Shown here one piece after another: positions 17,484 through 26,166 of a stretch of 64,000 bases of DNA. Position 1 is the first letter of the stretch. Every line of letters starts with the position of its first letter. A program made the position numbers and the translations under genes. Below the pieces are notes generated by a model. The model worked only from the letters and a program-made list of their open reading frames with translations, searched no databases and had not been told where the DNA came from. This DNA comes from Flavobacteriaceae bacterium (GTDB lineage: Bacteria > Bacteroidota > Bacteroidia > Flavobacteriales > Flavobacteriaceae), in NCBI GenBank assembly GCA_014075215.1, contig CP046177.1, forward strand, positions 2,418,501-2,482,500. The letters run 5' to 3'.

Positions 17484-17513
17484 TTTGTCAATTAAAAAAT
17501 AATTGTACATTTG
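17484..17513 (+). promoter_or_regulatory. Promoter of the T9SS protein gene in the alginate locus
   Basis: TTTG (17484-17487), an 18-base spacer and TACATTTG (17506-17513) match the Bacteroidota promoter form. The last bases of the -7 box are the first bases of the operator-like dyads, so a bound repressor would cover the transcription start. Confidence 0.75.
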
Positions 17514-17535
17514 GTAAACCAATCTGGTCAACCAG
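17511..17535. promoter_or_regulatory. Putative FadR-type operator, site 1
   Basis: Two TGGTNNACCA dyads, TGGTAAACCA (17512-17521) and TGGTCAACCA (17525-17534), are spaced 13 bp apart with ATC between. TGGTNNACCA is the kind of half-symmetric site typical of GntR/FadR regulators. The same arrangement occurs at 21312 and 35394. The likely binder is the FadR-type regulator at 28015. Confidence 0.78.
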
Positions 17536-17601
17536 CATAAAATATCTTTTTAAACAAAAATAATAAAAAGGGCAATTTAAAAATAATTTAAAACTAAAAT
17601 T

Positions 17602-18669
17602 ATGAAAAAAACACTACTTATTACATTATTACTCATTAGCCAGTTTATAACTGCACAGTTATATATTAGCGAAGTATTTCTTAGCCCTCCGGGAGATGAT
17701 TCCCCTAATGAATATATTGAGATCCGTGGCACTCCAAATGCTACCATAGCAGCAGGAACTTATATAGTAACCATAGATGGAGATGTAGAAACCTCCGGAA
17801 ACGGCCCGGGAGATTTAGAATCAGATATTATGAATTTGTCGGGGCTAACAATCGGATCTAACGGATATTTGGTTTTACTAACTACAGGACACCCTTATAC
17901 CGTGGACCCCAATGCAACAATTGCATTAGATTTAAATGACGGGAATATCGAAGATCAATCACACACTATTTTACTCATACAAACAAATACTCCACCCTCA
18001 GGGAGCGATGATATTGATAGTGATAATGACGGTACACCGGATGGTTCTGTATATGCAGGATGGACAGTCTTAGACGGAGTAGCTTTTGCCGATGATGATG
18101 GCACCTTACCTCATGATGAATATGCATATGCAAATGTTATTTTTGCCGAAAGCGCCATTGTTCCCACATTAAAACACCCGGCCGGAGCTACAGTAATATC
18201 TACAACGACACAATATGATTATGCTGCCAGAATTGGAAATTCAACAGGTTCTGCCGTAACCAATGATGCCAGTACTTCAGATTGGGTAGGAGGGGATATT
18301 CCTTCAGGAAACGTTCCTAACTGGGTACTAAGTTCAACTACGGACAGGGCAACACCAAATAGTTTTGCAGGGTCTCAACTAAATCATATAGGTTCGGCAA
18401 ACCCCTCTATGAACACATTATCTACGGAAGATGTTTTTGCTCGTTCTAATTTTAATTTGTACCCGAATCCTGTAAATGACTTTGTTCAAATATCAACAGA
18501 TGTGCAAATTGATTCTGTAGAGGTATTTAATTTGATTGGAAAAAAAGTATTTTCAGCTTCAGGACTAATAAATGATAGAGTAAATGTTTCTTCTCTTTCT
18601 ACAGGAATCTATATACTTAAAATTACAAGTGGGAACTCTAGTATTGCCAAAAAAATTATAAAAAACTAA
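17602..18669 (+). CDS. Secreted T9SS substrate, lamin-tail-like, in the alginate regulon
   Basis: A 355-residue protein with a signal peptide (MKKTLLITLLLISQFITAQ). The N-terminal domain looks like a lamin-tail-type beta-sandwich (LYISEVFLSPPGDDSPNEYI), followed by a DSDNDGTPDG calcium-type turn. The C-terminal 75 residues form a type A sorting domain for type IX secretion (NFNLYPNPVNDFVQISTD, STGIYILKITSGNSS, ending AKKIIKN). It is therefore exported and probably surface-attached or released. It has no recognisable catalytic domain. Its promoter carries the same operator as susC and the PL6 lyase, so it is probably induced with alginate use. A strong terminator follows it. Its role could be alginate binding or adhesion; that is inference. 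Confidence 0.8.
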   Translation: MKKTLLITLLLISQFITAQLYISEVFLSPPGDDSPNEYIEIRGTPNATIAAGTYIVTIDGDVETSGNGPGDLESDIMNLSGLTIGSNGYLVLLTTGHPYTVDPNATIALDLNDGNIEDQSHTILLIQTNTPPSGSDDIDSDNDGTPDGSVYAGWTVLDGVAFADDDGTLPHDEYAYANVIFAESAIVPTLKHPAGATVISTTTQYDYAARIGNSTGSAVTNDASTSDWVGGDIPSGNVPNWVLSSTTDRATPNSFAGSQLNHIGSANPSMNTLSTEDVFARSNFNLYPNPVNDFVQISTDVQIDSVEVFNLIGKKVFSASGLINDRVNVSSLSTGIYILKITSGNSSIAKKIIKN

Positions 18670-18714
18670 GGAGTTACAAAGAATTATTGTTTATTAACAA
18701 ATAGTAACCATCTT

Positions 18715-18755
18715 AAATTGTCGGTTAACCGTACCCGGTTAATTGGCAATTTTTA
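18715..18755 (+). terminator. Rho-independent terminator after the T9SS protein gene
   Basis: AAATTGTCGGTTAACC (18715-18730) pairs over 16 positions, allowing G-U pairs, with GGTTAATTGGCAATTT (18737-18752), with loop GTACCC, followed by a T-run to 18754. It separates this gene from the tandem PL7 lyase gene 44 bp downstream. Confidence 0.78.
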
Positions 18756-18798
18756 GTTACAACCTCAAAATGCTTTAACTCAAAATTATCATATAAAT

Positions 18799-20847
18799 AT
18801 GAGTTTTAAAATACCTAAATCGATTTTTATCTATTATCCGATAATAAGTGCTTTTTTACTATTTAATTACTGTGTTGAAAACAAAAAACAAAACTCTACC
18901 AGCACTGAAAATATAGCTACAGGTAGTAATGCAAACGACATAATACCATTTTTCCAACATTGGAATTTAATCTTAGGTGATGGTTCTAATGTAGGTCAGG
19001 CAATTAATTATGAGAATAAAAATTTCTTTTACACCGCCAGAGATGACAAAGAAGATTGGGTAGTATTTAAAACACCTAATGCAGGGAATACCCACGGCAC
19101 TTCCAACAACACAAGAACTGAACTAGCTCAATTAAAAAAGTGGTCGCCGATGACAGAAGCTAAAATGAATGCTACCCTTAAGGTAATGAATGTGGCCAAA
19201 ACAGGAGATGCCCGTGTTGCGGCAACATACTCAGTGGTAGTTGGACAGATCCACAGTGCAGACGGGCATGAAAACGAACCACTAAAGATATTTTATAAAA
19301 AATTTCCTAGCCATACGAAAGGTTCTGTCTTTTGGAATTATGAAATCAATACCAAAGGTAATGATAATTCGGGGCGGTGGGATTATTCTTACCCAATTTG
19401 GGGTTATGACTTTTCTGTTGTTGGAACTGATAAAAACACCTACCCGCCAGAGCCAGAAGACGGGATTGCTTTAGGGGAAGAGTTTAGTTACGAAGTGGAA
19501 GTTAAGAAAGGAATTATGCGCCTTACATTTACAAGTGAAGGACATGAAACCAAAACATTTACTAAAAACCTTGTTTCTTCTGAATATTCAAAACATTCAG
19601 ACATCCCAAAACAAGTCAAAGAATTATTTGTCCCAATAGGTCAAGATGGTGTAGAACGTGAAAGTGCCTATGCAGATGAAGGACTCTTTTTTAAGCTAGG
19701 CTGTTACAATCAAACAAACGGAAAAGACCCTAAAGTAAATAAAGTATGGTGTTCAGGTGCTGAGATTCATGGTGGTGATATCCCAAAACAATATGCAGAT
19801 GGAAACTACGCTGAAGTTTGGTTTAAATCTGCTAGTATTGAAATCAGCGATGATGCAATTTCGAATGCCGGGTATTTTAAATCAAACGATGGCTTGAGTA
19901 AAAAAATAGTCTATCCAAGTGAGGTGATTCCTTTTATGGGTAAATTTAAAATGTTGATGGGAGATGGAACCAATATGGAAAACCTGGGTGACTTTGAGCA
20001 TAAAGATTTTTTCTACACTGTTATTGACGGTACCAGGCGTTGGGTAGTCTATAAAACACCTAATTCAGGCGTAACTTCACCAAACTCTAGTAATACCAGA
20101 ACAGAATTACACGAAAAAAGAGAATGGACACCTGAAGAAGGAGGTAAATTAACAGGTACCTGCAAAGTCATGCAGGTTTCCATTTCCGGTGATGCCAGAG
20201 TTGCGGCCTCGTACTCAACGGTAGTTGGGCAAATCCATAGTGGTGAAGGACATGAAAATGAACCCCTAAAAATATTTTACAAGAAATTTCCGGGGCATAG
20301 CAAAGGATCCGTATTCTGGAATTATGAAATTAATACAGCAGGTGATGATAATTCCGGAAGATGGGATTTTTCAACCGCCGTATGGGGGCACGATATGTCT
20401 GTTGTTGGAACAAGCAAAGATGAGGAGCCCGCTGAGCCTGAAGATGGAATAGAATTAGGTGAAGAATTCAATTATGAAGTAAATGTATATAAGGGAGTTA
20501 TGTATCTCACCTTCAAAAGTGATAAGCACGAAACAAAAACATTTACTAAAAACCTCACCTCATCCGAATATGTAAAAAAATCAGATATGCCAAAACAGGT
20601 AAGGAAACTATTCGTACCTATAGGACAAGATGGAACTGAACGTGTCACTGCCTACAGTGGAGAGTTAAATTATTTTAAACAAGGTGCTTATAACCAAACC
20701 AATGGGAAAAACCCCGAAACAAATATGGTATGGTGTACAGGTGCAAAAACCTATGGAGGTGACATTGCTAAACAATATGAAAATGGGTGTTACACAGAAG
20801 TGTGGTTTAGAGAAGCAACAGTGGGTCCGGGCACCTCACCAAAATAA
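18799..20847 (+). CDS. Alginate lyase lipoprotein with two tandem PL7 domains
   Basis: A 682-residue protein starting with a lipoprotein-type signal (IFIYYPIISAFLLFNYC). Two PL7 (alginate lyase 2) domains follow, at about 45-355 and 370-680, clearly a duplication: RTELAQL/RTELHEK, VVGQIHSADGHENEP/VVGQIHSGEGHENEP and FFKLGCYNQTNGK/YFKQGAYNQTNGK. These are the three PL7 active-site motifs (R-T-E-L, Q-I-H, Y-x-K-x-G-x-Y-N-Q-like), and both copies keep them. The enzyme cleaves alginate by beta-elimination, probably at the cell surface. No clear promoter lies in the 44-bp gap after the upstream terminator, so expression may depend on read-through. Single PL7 enzymes are usually 250-350 residues, so the tandem form is unusual. 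Confidence 0.9.
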   Translation: MSFKIPKSIFIYYPIISAFLLFNYCVENKKQNSTSTENIATGSNANDIIPFFQHWNLILGDGSNVGQAINYENKNFFYTARDDKEDWVVFKTPNAGNTHGTSNNTRTELAQLKKWSPMTEAKMNATLKVMNVAKTGDARVAATYSVVVGQIHSADGHENEPLKIFYKKFPSHTKGSVFWNYEINTKGNDNSGRWDYSYPIWGYDFSVVGTDKNTYPPEPEDGIALGEEFSYEVEVKKGIMRLTFTSEGHETKTFTKNLVSSEYSKHSDIPKQVKELFVPIGQDGVERESAYADEGLFFKLGCYNQTNGKDPKVNKVWCSGAEIHGGDIPKQYADGNYAEVWFKSASIEISDDAISNAGYFKSNDGLSKKIVYPSEVIPFMGKFKMLMGDGTNMENLGDFEHKDFFYTVIDGTRRWVVYKTPNSGVTSPNSSNTRTELHEKREWTPEEGGKLTGTCKVMQVSISGDARVAASYSTVVGQIHSGEGHENEPLKIFYKKFPGHSKGSVFWNYEINTAGDDNSGRWDFSTAVWGHDMSVVGTSKDEEPAEPEDGIELGEEFNYEVNVYKGVMYLTFKSDKHETKTFTKNLTSSEYVKKSDMPKQVRKLFVPIGQDGTERVTAYSGELNYFKQGAYNQTNGKNPETNMVWCTGAKTYGGDIAKQYENGCYTEVWFREATVGPGTSPK

Positions 20848-20903
20848 ATCGGGTTAAAAGTAATAAAGGACCACGTTTTGTAACTAATTAAAAACAATAT
20901 AAT

Positions 20904-21251
20904 ATGAAAACATTTGGAACAAGTAAAGAATTCATCATGGGAGATGATATTGAATGGGAAGTAGTCGGAGAAGGTGTAAAACGTAAAATTATGGGATATG
21001 ATGATAAAATAATGCTTGTAAAAGTGCATTTTGATGAAGGAGGTGTAGGCCCAATGCACGAGCATTACCATTCACAAGTAACCTATGTTGAAAGCGGAGA
21101 GTTTGAGCTCACAATCGGAGAAGAAACCAGATTGATGAAAGGAGGAGATTCGTTTTACATTCCCCCTCATGTTCTTCATGGAGCAATCTGTAAGAAATCA
21201 GGAGTTCTTATTGATGTATTTAGCCCGATAAGAGAAGATTTCATGGAATAA
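20904..21251 (+). CDS. kdgF: KdgF-like cupin, unsaturated uronate linearisation
   Basis: A 115-residue single-domain cupin with metal-binding histidines in GPMHEHYHSQVTYVESGEFE and PPHVLHGA, the two cupin motifs. There is no signal peptide, so it is cytoplasmic. KdgF converts the cyclic delta-4,5-unsaturated monouronate released by lyases into its linear ketonised form (DEH for alginate), otherwise a slow spontaneous step. Its position between the PL7 lyase and SusC, and the KDG pathway genes downstream, fit this. Specificity within the cupin superfamily is inferred from context and from similarity to KdgF. Confidence 0.85.
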   Translation: MKTFGTSKEFIMGDDIEWEVVGEGVKRKIMGYDDKIMLVKVHFDEGGVGPMHEHYHSQVTYVESGEFELTIGEETRLMKGGDSFYIPPHVLHGAICKKSGVLIDVFSPIREDFME

Positions 21252-21283
21252 ATAAATTTTTATAGTCAATTTTTTCCCAATAA

Positions 21284-21314
21284 TTTGGTGTTAAAAGAAA
21301 TTTATATATATTTG
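21284..21314 (+). promoter_or_regulatory. Promoter of the susC operon
   Basis: TTTG (21284-21287), a 19-base spacer and TATATTTG (21307-21314) match the Bacteroidota consensus exactly. The -7 box runs into the 38-bp palindromic operator. The start codon is 277 bp downstream, so the transcript would have a long 5' leader. Confidence 0.82.
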
Positions 21315-21349
21315 GTTCTCCAATCTGGTAAACCAGATTGGAGAACCAA
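21312..21349. promoter_or_regulatory. Putative FadR-type operator, site 2 (38-bp palindrome)
   Basis: Perfect 18-bp inverted repeats, TTGGTTCTCCAATCTGGT at 21312-21329 and its complement at 21332-21349, are separated by AA. The site can be read as three dyads at a 13-bp period: TGGTTCTCCA, TGGTAAACCA and TGGAGAACCA. The central dyad and the ATC spacer are shared with the sites at 17511 and 35394. It overlaps the -7 box, which fits repression of SusC/SusD in the absence of alginate products. Confidence 0.82.
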
Positions 21350-21590
21350 TAAAATAATGATTATAAAATTAACATTAATTAAAAAAAAGACAGGTATCCC
21401 TATCCTTTAAAAAATACTTCTTTCGAGGGAAGTATAATGCACATGGCCTTATTAAATAAGTATGAACAATACAAAAATACAAAATCAATTTATAAATAAG
21501 ACGATTTGTTTGGAAATAAGGTTTATGTGAGAAGATTAAAAAATAGTTCTATTTAAGGAATTAGTAAACCAAAACTTTAAAACATAAATA

Positions 21591-24500
21591 ATGATGAACT
21601 TAAAACTTAAGCTGGCATTACTGCTTACAATGTTCGTAAATATTACATTTGCACAGGAAACAGTTATTGTTAAAGGGAAAGTAGTCTCCCAAACAGATGG
21701 TACCGGTTTGCCGGGTGTAACTATAAAAATATTGAACACTTCGAGGGGAGATGTTACAGATTTGGACGGGAATTTTCAAATTGTAGTTAAAAAAGGAGAA
21801 ACCCTTGAATTTTCGTATTTGGGATATGCACCGCAAAGAGTAGTGATTACTGATCAAAAAGAACTACAAATAGTACTGGCGGAAGACAGTAATCTTCTGG
21901 ACGAAGTTGTTGTTGTTGGTTATGGAACACAAAAGAAATCGCATTTGACAGGAGCTATTTCCAAAGTAACTAATGATAAGTTAGACCAAATAAATGTCTC
22001 GCGTATAGATGATGCTTTAGTAGGTCAGGTTTCGGGGGTAAACATTCAGGCAACAGAAGGAGAAGCCGGATCTGCACCAACAATCAGGATTAGAGGAACC
22101 GGATCCATTAATGGAAATTCCGGGCCTTTAGTGATTGTAGACGGAGTGCCGGTTGATGAAGATTTCTTAGGATCTTTGGATATGAACAATATTGAATCTT
22201 TTGAAGTTCTAAAAGATGCGGCATCAGGAGCTATATATGGTTCAAGGGGAGGTAATGGTGTTATTATTATTACTACAAAAAGTCCCGAAGAAGGGAAAGT
22301 AAAGCTGAGTTATAATATGGTTACCGGTTATAAAGCGGCCAGGCAAAGCGATGCTTATCATCTTTCTGTAGCAGAAGGAGTAGCAAGAGAAATGGCAGCA
22401 AACGGAACACTTTCCGATAGAAAGGGATATAAACAACTTATCGGTGTTGATAACAACTGGCAGGACATTATATTTGACGGAGGAATAATAACGGATCACT
22501 CTTTTATAGCAACCGGAGGAGGGAAAAAAGCAAAATTCAATATAGGGCTTAACTATTTGGAAGACAATGGGGTATTACTTACAGACTATTTTGAACGATA
22601 TAATATAAATGCCAAAATCGATTATAAAATAAGTAAGAAATTAACTGTTGGACTCAAAGTAAACCCTTCATTTACTAAAAGAAGAAGGTTTGACGGTTCT
22701 ACACATGATATTTTGAGACAACCCTCGTGGTTACCTCTGTATCTCGATGCAAATACCATTCAATTTGTTAATCGGTTTAGAGATGGGGCGAGATATGCCA
22801 ATGCGCAAGTTGGAGATTACGCAATTCAGAGAATGTTTGATGATTATGATTTAGCTGCCGGAGAACCAAGTACAGGGAGTGGCACGGATATTAGTAATTC
22901 TTCTAATACAAATCCGGGAGCAAAAATATTAGAGCGAAAAAGATTTGAATACAGAAATAAATTGTTAACAAGTATTTACGCTAAATATAAAATCAATAAA
23001 GATTTAACTTTTAGATCTAACGCTTCTTTAAATTACCAGTTTACAAGAACATCCCGTTATCAAGGTGTACAATCACATAGAAACGGAGGTTCTAATGCCA
23101 GATTAGACAGTACCCGGCAGGCAACCTTCAGGTTAGTTGCCGACAATACCTTATCTTACAGTAAAACAATAGGGAAGCATGAAATCAATGCGGTGATAGG
23201 TACCTCCATAGAGAGGAGAAAAAGAACTTTTGAAAGTATACAAGGAACAGGATTTGCTAACGATGCTTCTCAGATCATAGCTTCTGCCGAAAGTATTACG
23301 GATCAAGATAAATTTGAATGGGAAAGAACACTATTGTCTTTTTTTGGAAGAGTTAATTATGCATATGAAGATAAATACCTGGCTTCCGTTAGTTATAGAA
23401 GAGATGGAAGTTCAGTATTTGGCCCTAATGTGAAATATGGAAACTTTACGGCAGTTTCCATAGGTTGGAATATTGCCAAAGAAAACTTCTTAATAGACAG
23501 TGATGTTATAAACAATCTGAAATTACGCGTTAGTTACGGAGTAACAGGGAATAACGATTTTAGAACAGGGAATGAATTAGTAAACAATTATCCGTATTTG
23601 GCAATTTTAGACAATACCACAACAGCAGTGAGTGGTGGCCAACCTGCTCTGATTGTAAACCCTCTTAATATTCCTAATCCTAATCTAACATGGGAACGAC
23701 AAATAGAATTTAATCCGGCAATAGACTTCGGCCTTTTTAATAATGTGATATCCGGATCTGTTGATTATTATAAGAGAACGAGTGATCAACTACTACTGAA
23801 CAATCCTATCTCTACGACAACAGGCTTTAGTAATGCACTGGTAAACCTCGGTAAAGTAGAAAATAAAGGATTTGAAGTTGAACTGAGAAGTAGAAATATA
23901 TCTAACAGTAATTTTAGATGGTCAACTACATTCATTGCATCCAAAAACAAAAATGAGTTGGTAGACTTCGCAGATTCTAACGGTCAAACTCAGATAGTAG
24001 ATTCCAAAAGAGCTGCAGAATGGATTAATCTGGAAGGAAACCCAATATCTTCTTATTACGGCTGGGTAGTGGATAGAGATATTCCGTTAGAATATATTAC
24101 AGATCCTTTTCATCCTATTGGGGCAGAAGCACAAGACGTATATGTAAAAGATTTAAATGGCGACGGCCTGATTGATAACGATGATAGAACCATTTTAGGA
24201 AGCCCTTATCCCGATTTGATATGGAGTTTATCTAATGATTTTACATTGGGAGCTTTTGATATCAATTTGATGGTTCAAGGAAGTCATGGGGCTGAAATTA
24301 GAAATATGGGAGACCAATATATTTTTAACCACTTTAACAGTGCGCAAAATTATATTGTTGCAACAACACCTGATCAAGGATTTATCAAAGAGAAAATATT
24401 TACAAATGATATTATTCAGGATGCTTCTTACGTTGCTTTGAGAAACTTAAATATAGGATACAGATTTAGTCAGGAACTTTCTTCGGAATTAAAGATTTCC

Positions 24501-24671
24501 GGTGCCAGAGTTTATGTATCAGCGCAAAATCTGTTCTACATAACAGCGAGTAACTATACAGGGTTTAATCCCGAATCTATCAATAATACAAGTGCAACAA
24601 CCTATGGATACCAAAGAGCAGGGTCTCCTGTTTTCAGAACCATCTCCTTAGGTGTAAATGTTCAATTTTAA
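21591..24671 (+). CDS. SusC-like TonB-dependent outer membrane transporter (alginate oligosaccharides)
   Basis: A 1026-residue protein with a signal peptide (LKLALLLTMFVNITFAQ), an N-terminal carboxypeptidase-regulatory-like domain (GVTIKILNTSRGDVTDLDG), the SusC/RagA plug signature (LLDEVVVVGYGTQKKSHLTG, VIVDGVPVDEDFLG, GSRGGNGVIIITTKSP) and a C-terminal beta-barrel ending in an aromatic residue (SLGVNVQF). It imports oligosaccharides through the outer membrane using TonB energy, with SusD as the lid. The specificity for alginate is inferred from the flanking PL7 and PL6 lyases and the uronate pathway. It is the first gene of a run that continues through SusD, a PKD lipoprotein and a PL7 lyase. 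Confidence 0.94.
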   Translation: MMNLKLKLALLLTMFVNITFAQETVIVKGKVVSQTDGTGLPGVTIKILNTSRGDVTDLDGNFQIVVKKGETLEFSYLGYAPQRVVITDQKELQIVLAEDSNLLDEVVVVGYGTQKKSHLTGAISKVTNDKLDQINVSRIDDALVGQVSGVNIQATEGEAGSAPTIRIRGTGSINGNSGPLVIVDGVPVDEDFLGSLDMNNIESFEVLKDAASGAIYGSRGGNGVIIITTKSPEEGKVKLSYNMVTGYKAARQSDAYHLSVAEGVAREMAANGTLSDRKGYKQLIGVDNNWQDIIFDGGIITDHSFIATGGGKKAKFNIGLNYLEDNGVLLTDYFERYNINAKIDYKISKKLTVGLKVNPSFTKRRRFDGSTHDILRQPSWLPLYLDANTIQFVNRFRDGARYANAQVGDYAIQRMFDDYDLAAGEPSTGSGTDISNSSNTNPGAKILERKRFEYRNKLLTSIYAKYKINKDLTFRSNASLNYQFTRTSRYQGVQSHRNGGSNARLDSTRQATFRLVADNTLSYSKTIGKHEINAVIGTSIERRKRTFESIQGTGFANDASQIIASAESITDQDKFEWERTLLSFFGRVNYAYEDKYLASVSYRRDGSSVFGPNVKYGNFTAVSIGWNIAKENFLIDSDVINNLKLRVSYGVTGNNDFRTGNELVNNYPYLAILDNTTTAVSGGQPALIVNPLNIPNPNLTWERQIEFNPAIDFGLFNNVISGSVDYYKRTSDQLLLNNPISTTTGFSNALVNLGKVENKGFEVELRSRNISNSNFRWSTTFIASKNKNELVDFADSNGQTQIVDSKRAAEWINLEGNPISSYYGWVVDRDIPLEYITDPFHPIGAEAQDVYVKDLNGDGLIDNDDRTILGSPYPDLIWSLSNDFTLGAFDINLMVQGSHGAEIRNMGDQYIFNHFNSAQNYIVATTPDQGFIKEKIFTNDIIQDASYVALRNLNIGYRFSQELSSELKISGARVYVSAQNLFYITASNYTGFNPESINNTSATTYGYQRAGSPVFRTISLGVNVQF

Positions 24672-24698
24672 GCTACTAAAACTTAAATAGAAAATATT

Positions 24699-26135
24699 AT
24701 GAAACTAATAAAATTTTTAACATTACTATCAATAGCAATGCTAATTACATCATGTGAAAAGACCTTCTTATCTCCCGAATTAAATACAGGGATTAATGCA
24801 GATAATTATTTTACCAATGATGCCGAAATAGAAACCGGAATCTTAAATATTTATGATGGAATACAAGGTGTAAATGCACTAAAATTTACAAGTACTAATT
24901 TAAATCATGCCGTACAAGTAGAATTTTACGTAACAGAAATGCGTAGTGATAATACCAGAACTAAAGCAAGTGAAGGTGAAGCAGCTCAATTTGAACAGTT
25001 TAATATTCAGGCAACCAATGGTATTGTTGCTGACTATTACAGAAGTTACTACAACGTAATTTTTAGAGCCAATCTTGTTTTAGAAAACCTGGGAGCAGCT
25101 TCATCCGGTAGTGCTGCCAGATATGAAGCGGAAGCCAGATTTTTAAGAGGATACGCCTATTTTAATTTAGTAAGATTATTCGGAGATATTCCATTAATCA
25201 ACAAAGTGATTGACCCATTAGATAAAGTAACGGCATTCACCAGAGTCTCAACCACCGAAATTTATAATCTGATTGTAAGCGATCTCGAAAATGCAGTTGC
25301 TAATTTAACAGATGGCGGGCCAAAAGACCGGGCAAGCAGAGCTGCAGCACAAGGCCTTTTAGCAAAAGTATTCTTAACTTTGGGAAGATACGGAGAAGCA
25401 CAAACACTTTGTGAGGATATCATGAATCCGGCCAGAGGGTTTACTTTGCAAAGCGACTTCAGGAATATTTTTTATAATGAAGGAAATAGCGAGGTGATAT
25501 TTGCAATTGGTTTTGTTGCAGGCTCAAACGATGATAGTCAAAATTTTTCTGCGGAATGGCTAAATGCCGTAGGGAGGACAAGCGGTGTTAATTATGTAAC
25601 TGCAGACGCCAGAGCTTCACTGGATGCCAACGGAGGTACCAGAACACAATACTCCTACAGACAAGATCAAAGCCAGATAACCCAGTACCAAGTAGTAAAA
25701 TATTTACCTGATGGCGATACCACTTTGGGGATACCTGTTACTTCTCCTGACCCTACTTCTGCAGGGAATGATTGGATTGTATTACGTTATGCAGATGTTA
25801 TCCTGATGCATGTTGAAGCTATTTTGGCGGGCGGAGTTTCCACAACCAGTTCAAATGCCTTGGTGTCATTTCAAATGATTCGAAACAGAGCAGGTTTAAC
25901 CACCCCGGTAACGAGTATTACAAAAGAAGAACTGTTGGAAGAAAGAAGAGTAGAATTAGCTTTTGAAAATCAACGATTATTTGATCTGATAAGATTTGGT
26001 GTTGCCCAAGATGTTTTAAGTGCATTTTCAACAGCAAACGGATATGGATTTACGTCAACTGACCTTTTGTTACCTATTCCACAATCAGAAATAGGGTTAA
26101 GCAATGGTCTTTTAACTCAAAACCCCGGTTATTAA
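24699..26135 (+). CDS. SusD/RagB-like glycan-binding lipoprotein
   Basis: A 478-residue lipoprotein (LTLLSIAMLITSC, lipobox Cys) with the SusD fold: an N-terminal TPR-like part with YYRSYYNVIFRANLVLENLG and ARFLRGYAYFNLVRLFGDIP, and the C-terminal RagB motif EELLEERRVELAFENQRLFD. It sits on the cell surface and caps the SusC barrel. It starts 27 bp after susC, so the two are co-transcribed and form a pair. Its ligand is probably alginate oligosaccharide, by context. Confidence 0.94.
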   Translation: MKLIKFLTLLSIAMLITSCEKTFLSPELNTGINADNYFTNDAEIETGILNIYDGIQGVNALKFTSTNLNHAVQVEFYVTEMRSDNTRTKASEGEAAQFEQFNIQATNGIVADYYRSYYNVIFRANLVLENLGAASSGSAARYEAEARFLRGYAYFNLVRLFGDIPLINKVIDPLDKVTAFTRVSTTEIYNLIVSDLENAVANLTDGGPKDRASRAAAQGLLAKVFLTLGRYGEAQTLCEDIMNPARGFTLQSDFRNIFYNEGNSEVIFAIGFVAGSNDDSQNFSAEWLNAVGRTSGVNYVTADARASLDANGGTRTQYSYRQDQSQITQYQVVKYLPDGDTTLGIPVTSPDPTSAGNDWIVLRYADVILMHVEAILAGGVSTTSSNALVSFQMIRNRAGLTTPVTSITKEELLEERRVELAFENQRLFDLIRFGVAQDVLSAFSTANGYGFTSTDLLLPIPQSEIGLSNGLLTQNPGY

Positions 26136-26166
26136 TTCTAAAACACATAATTATAAATTAATTATT

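Noticed and set aside
18715..18755. A further TGGTNNACCA-like operator (CGGTTAACCG and CGGTTAATTGG)
   Set aside because: The dyads are part of a 16-bp stem followed by a T-run after a gene, so it is a terminator. The spacing is 14 rather than 13 bp and there is no -7 box next to it.
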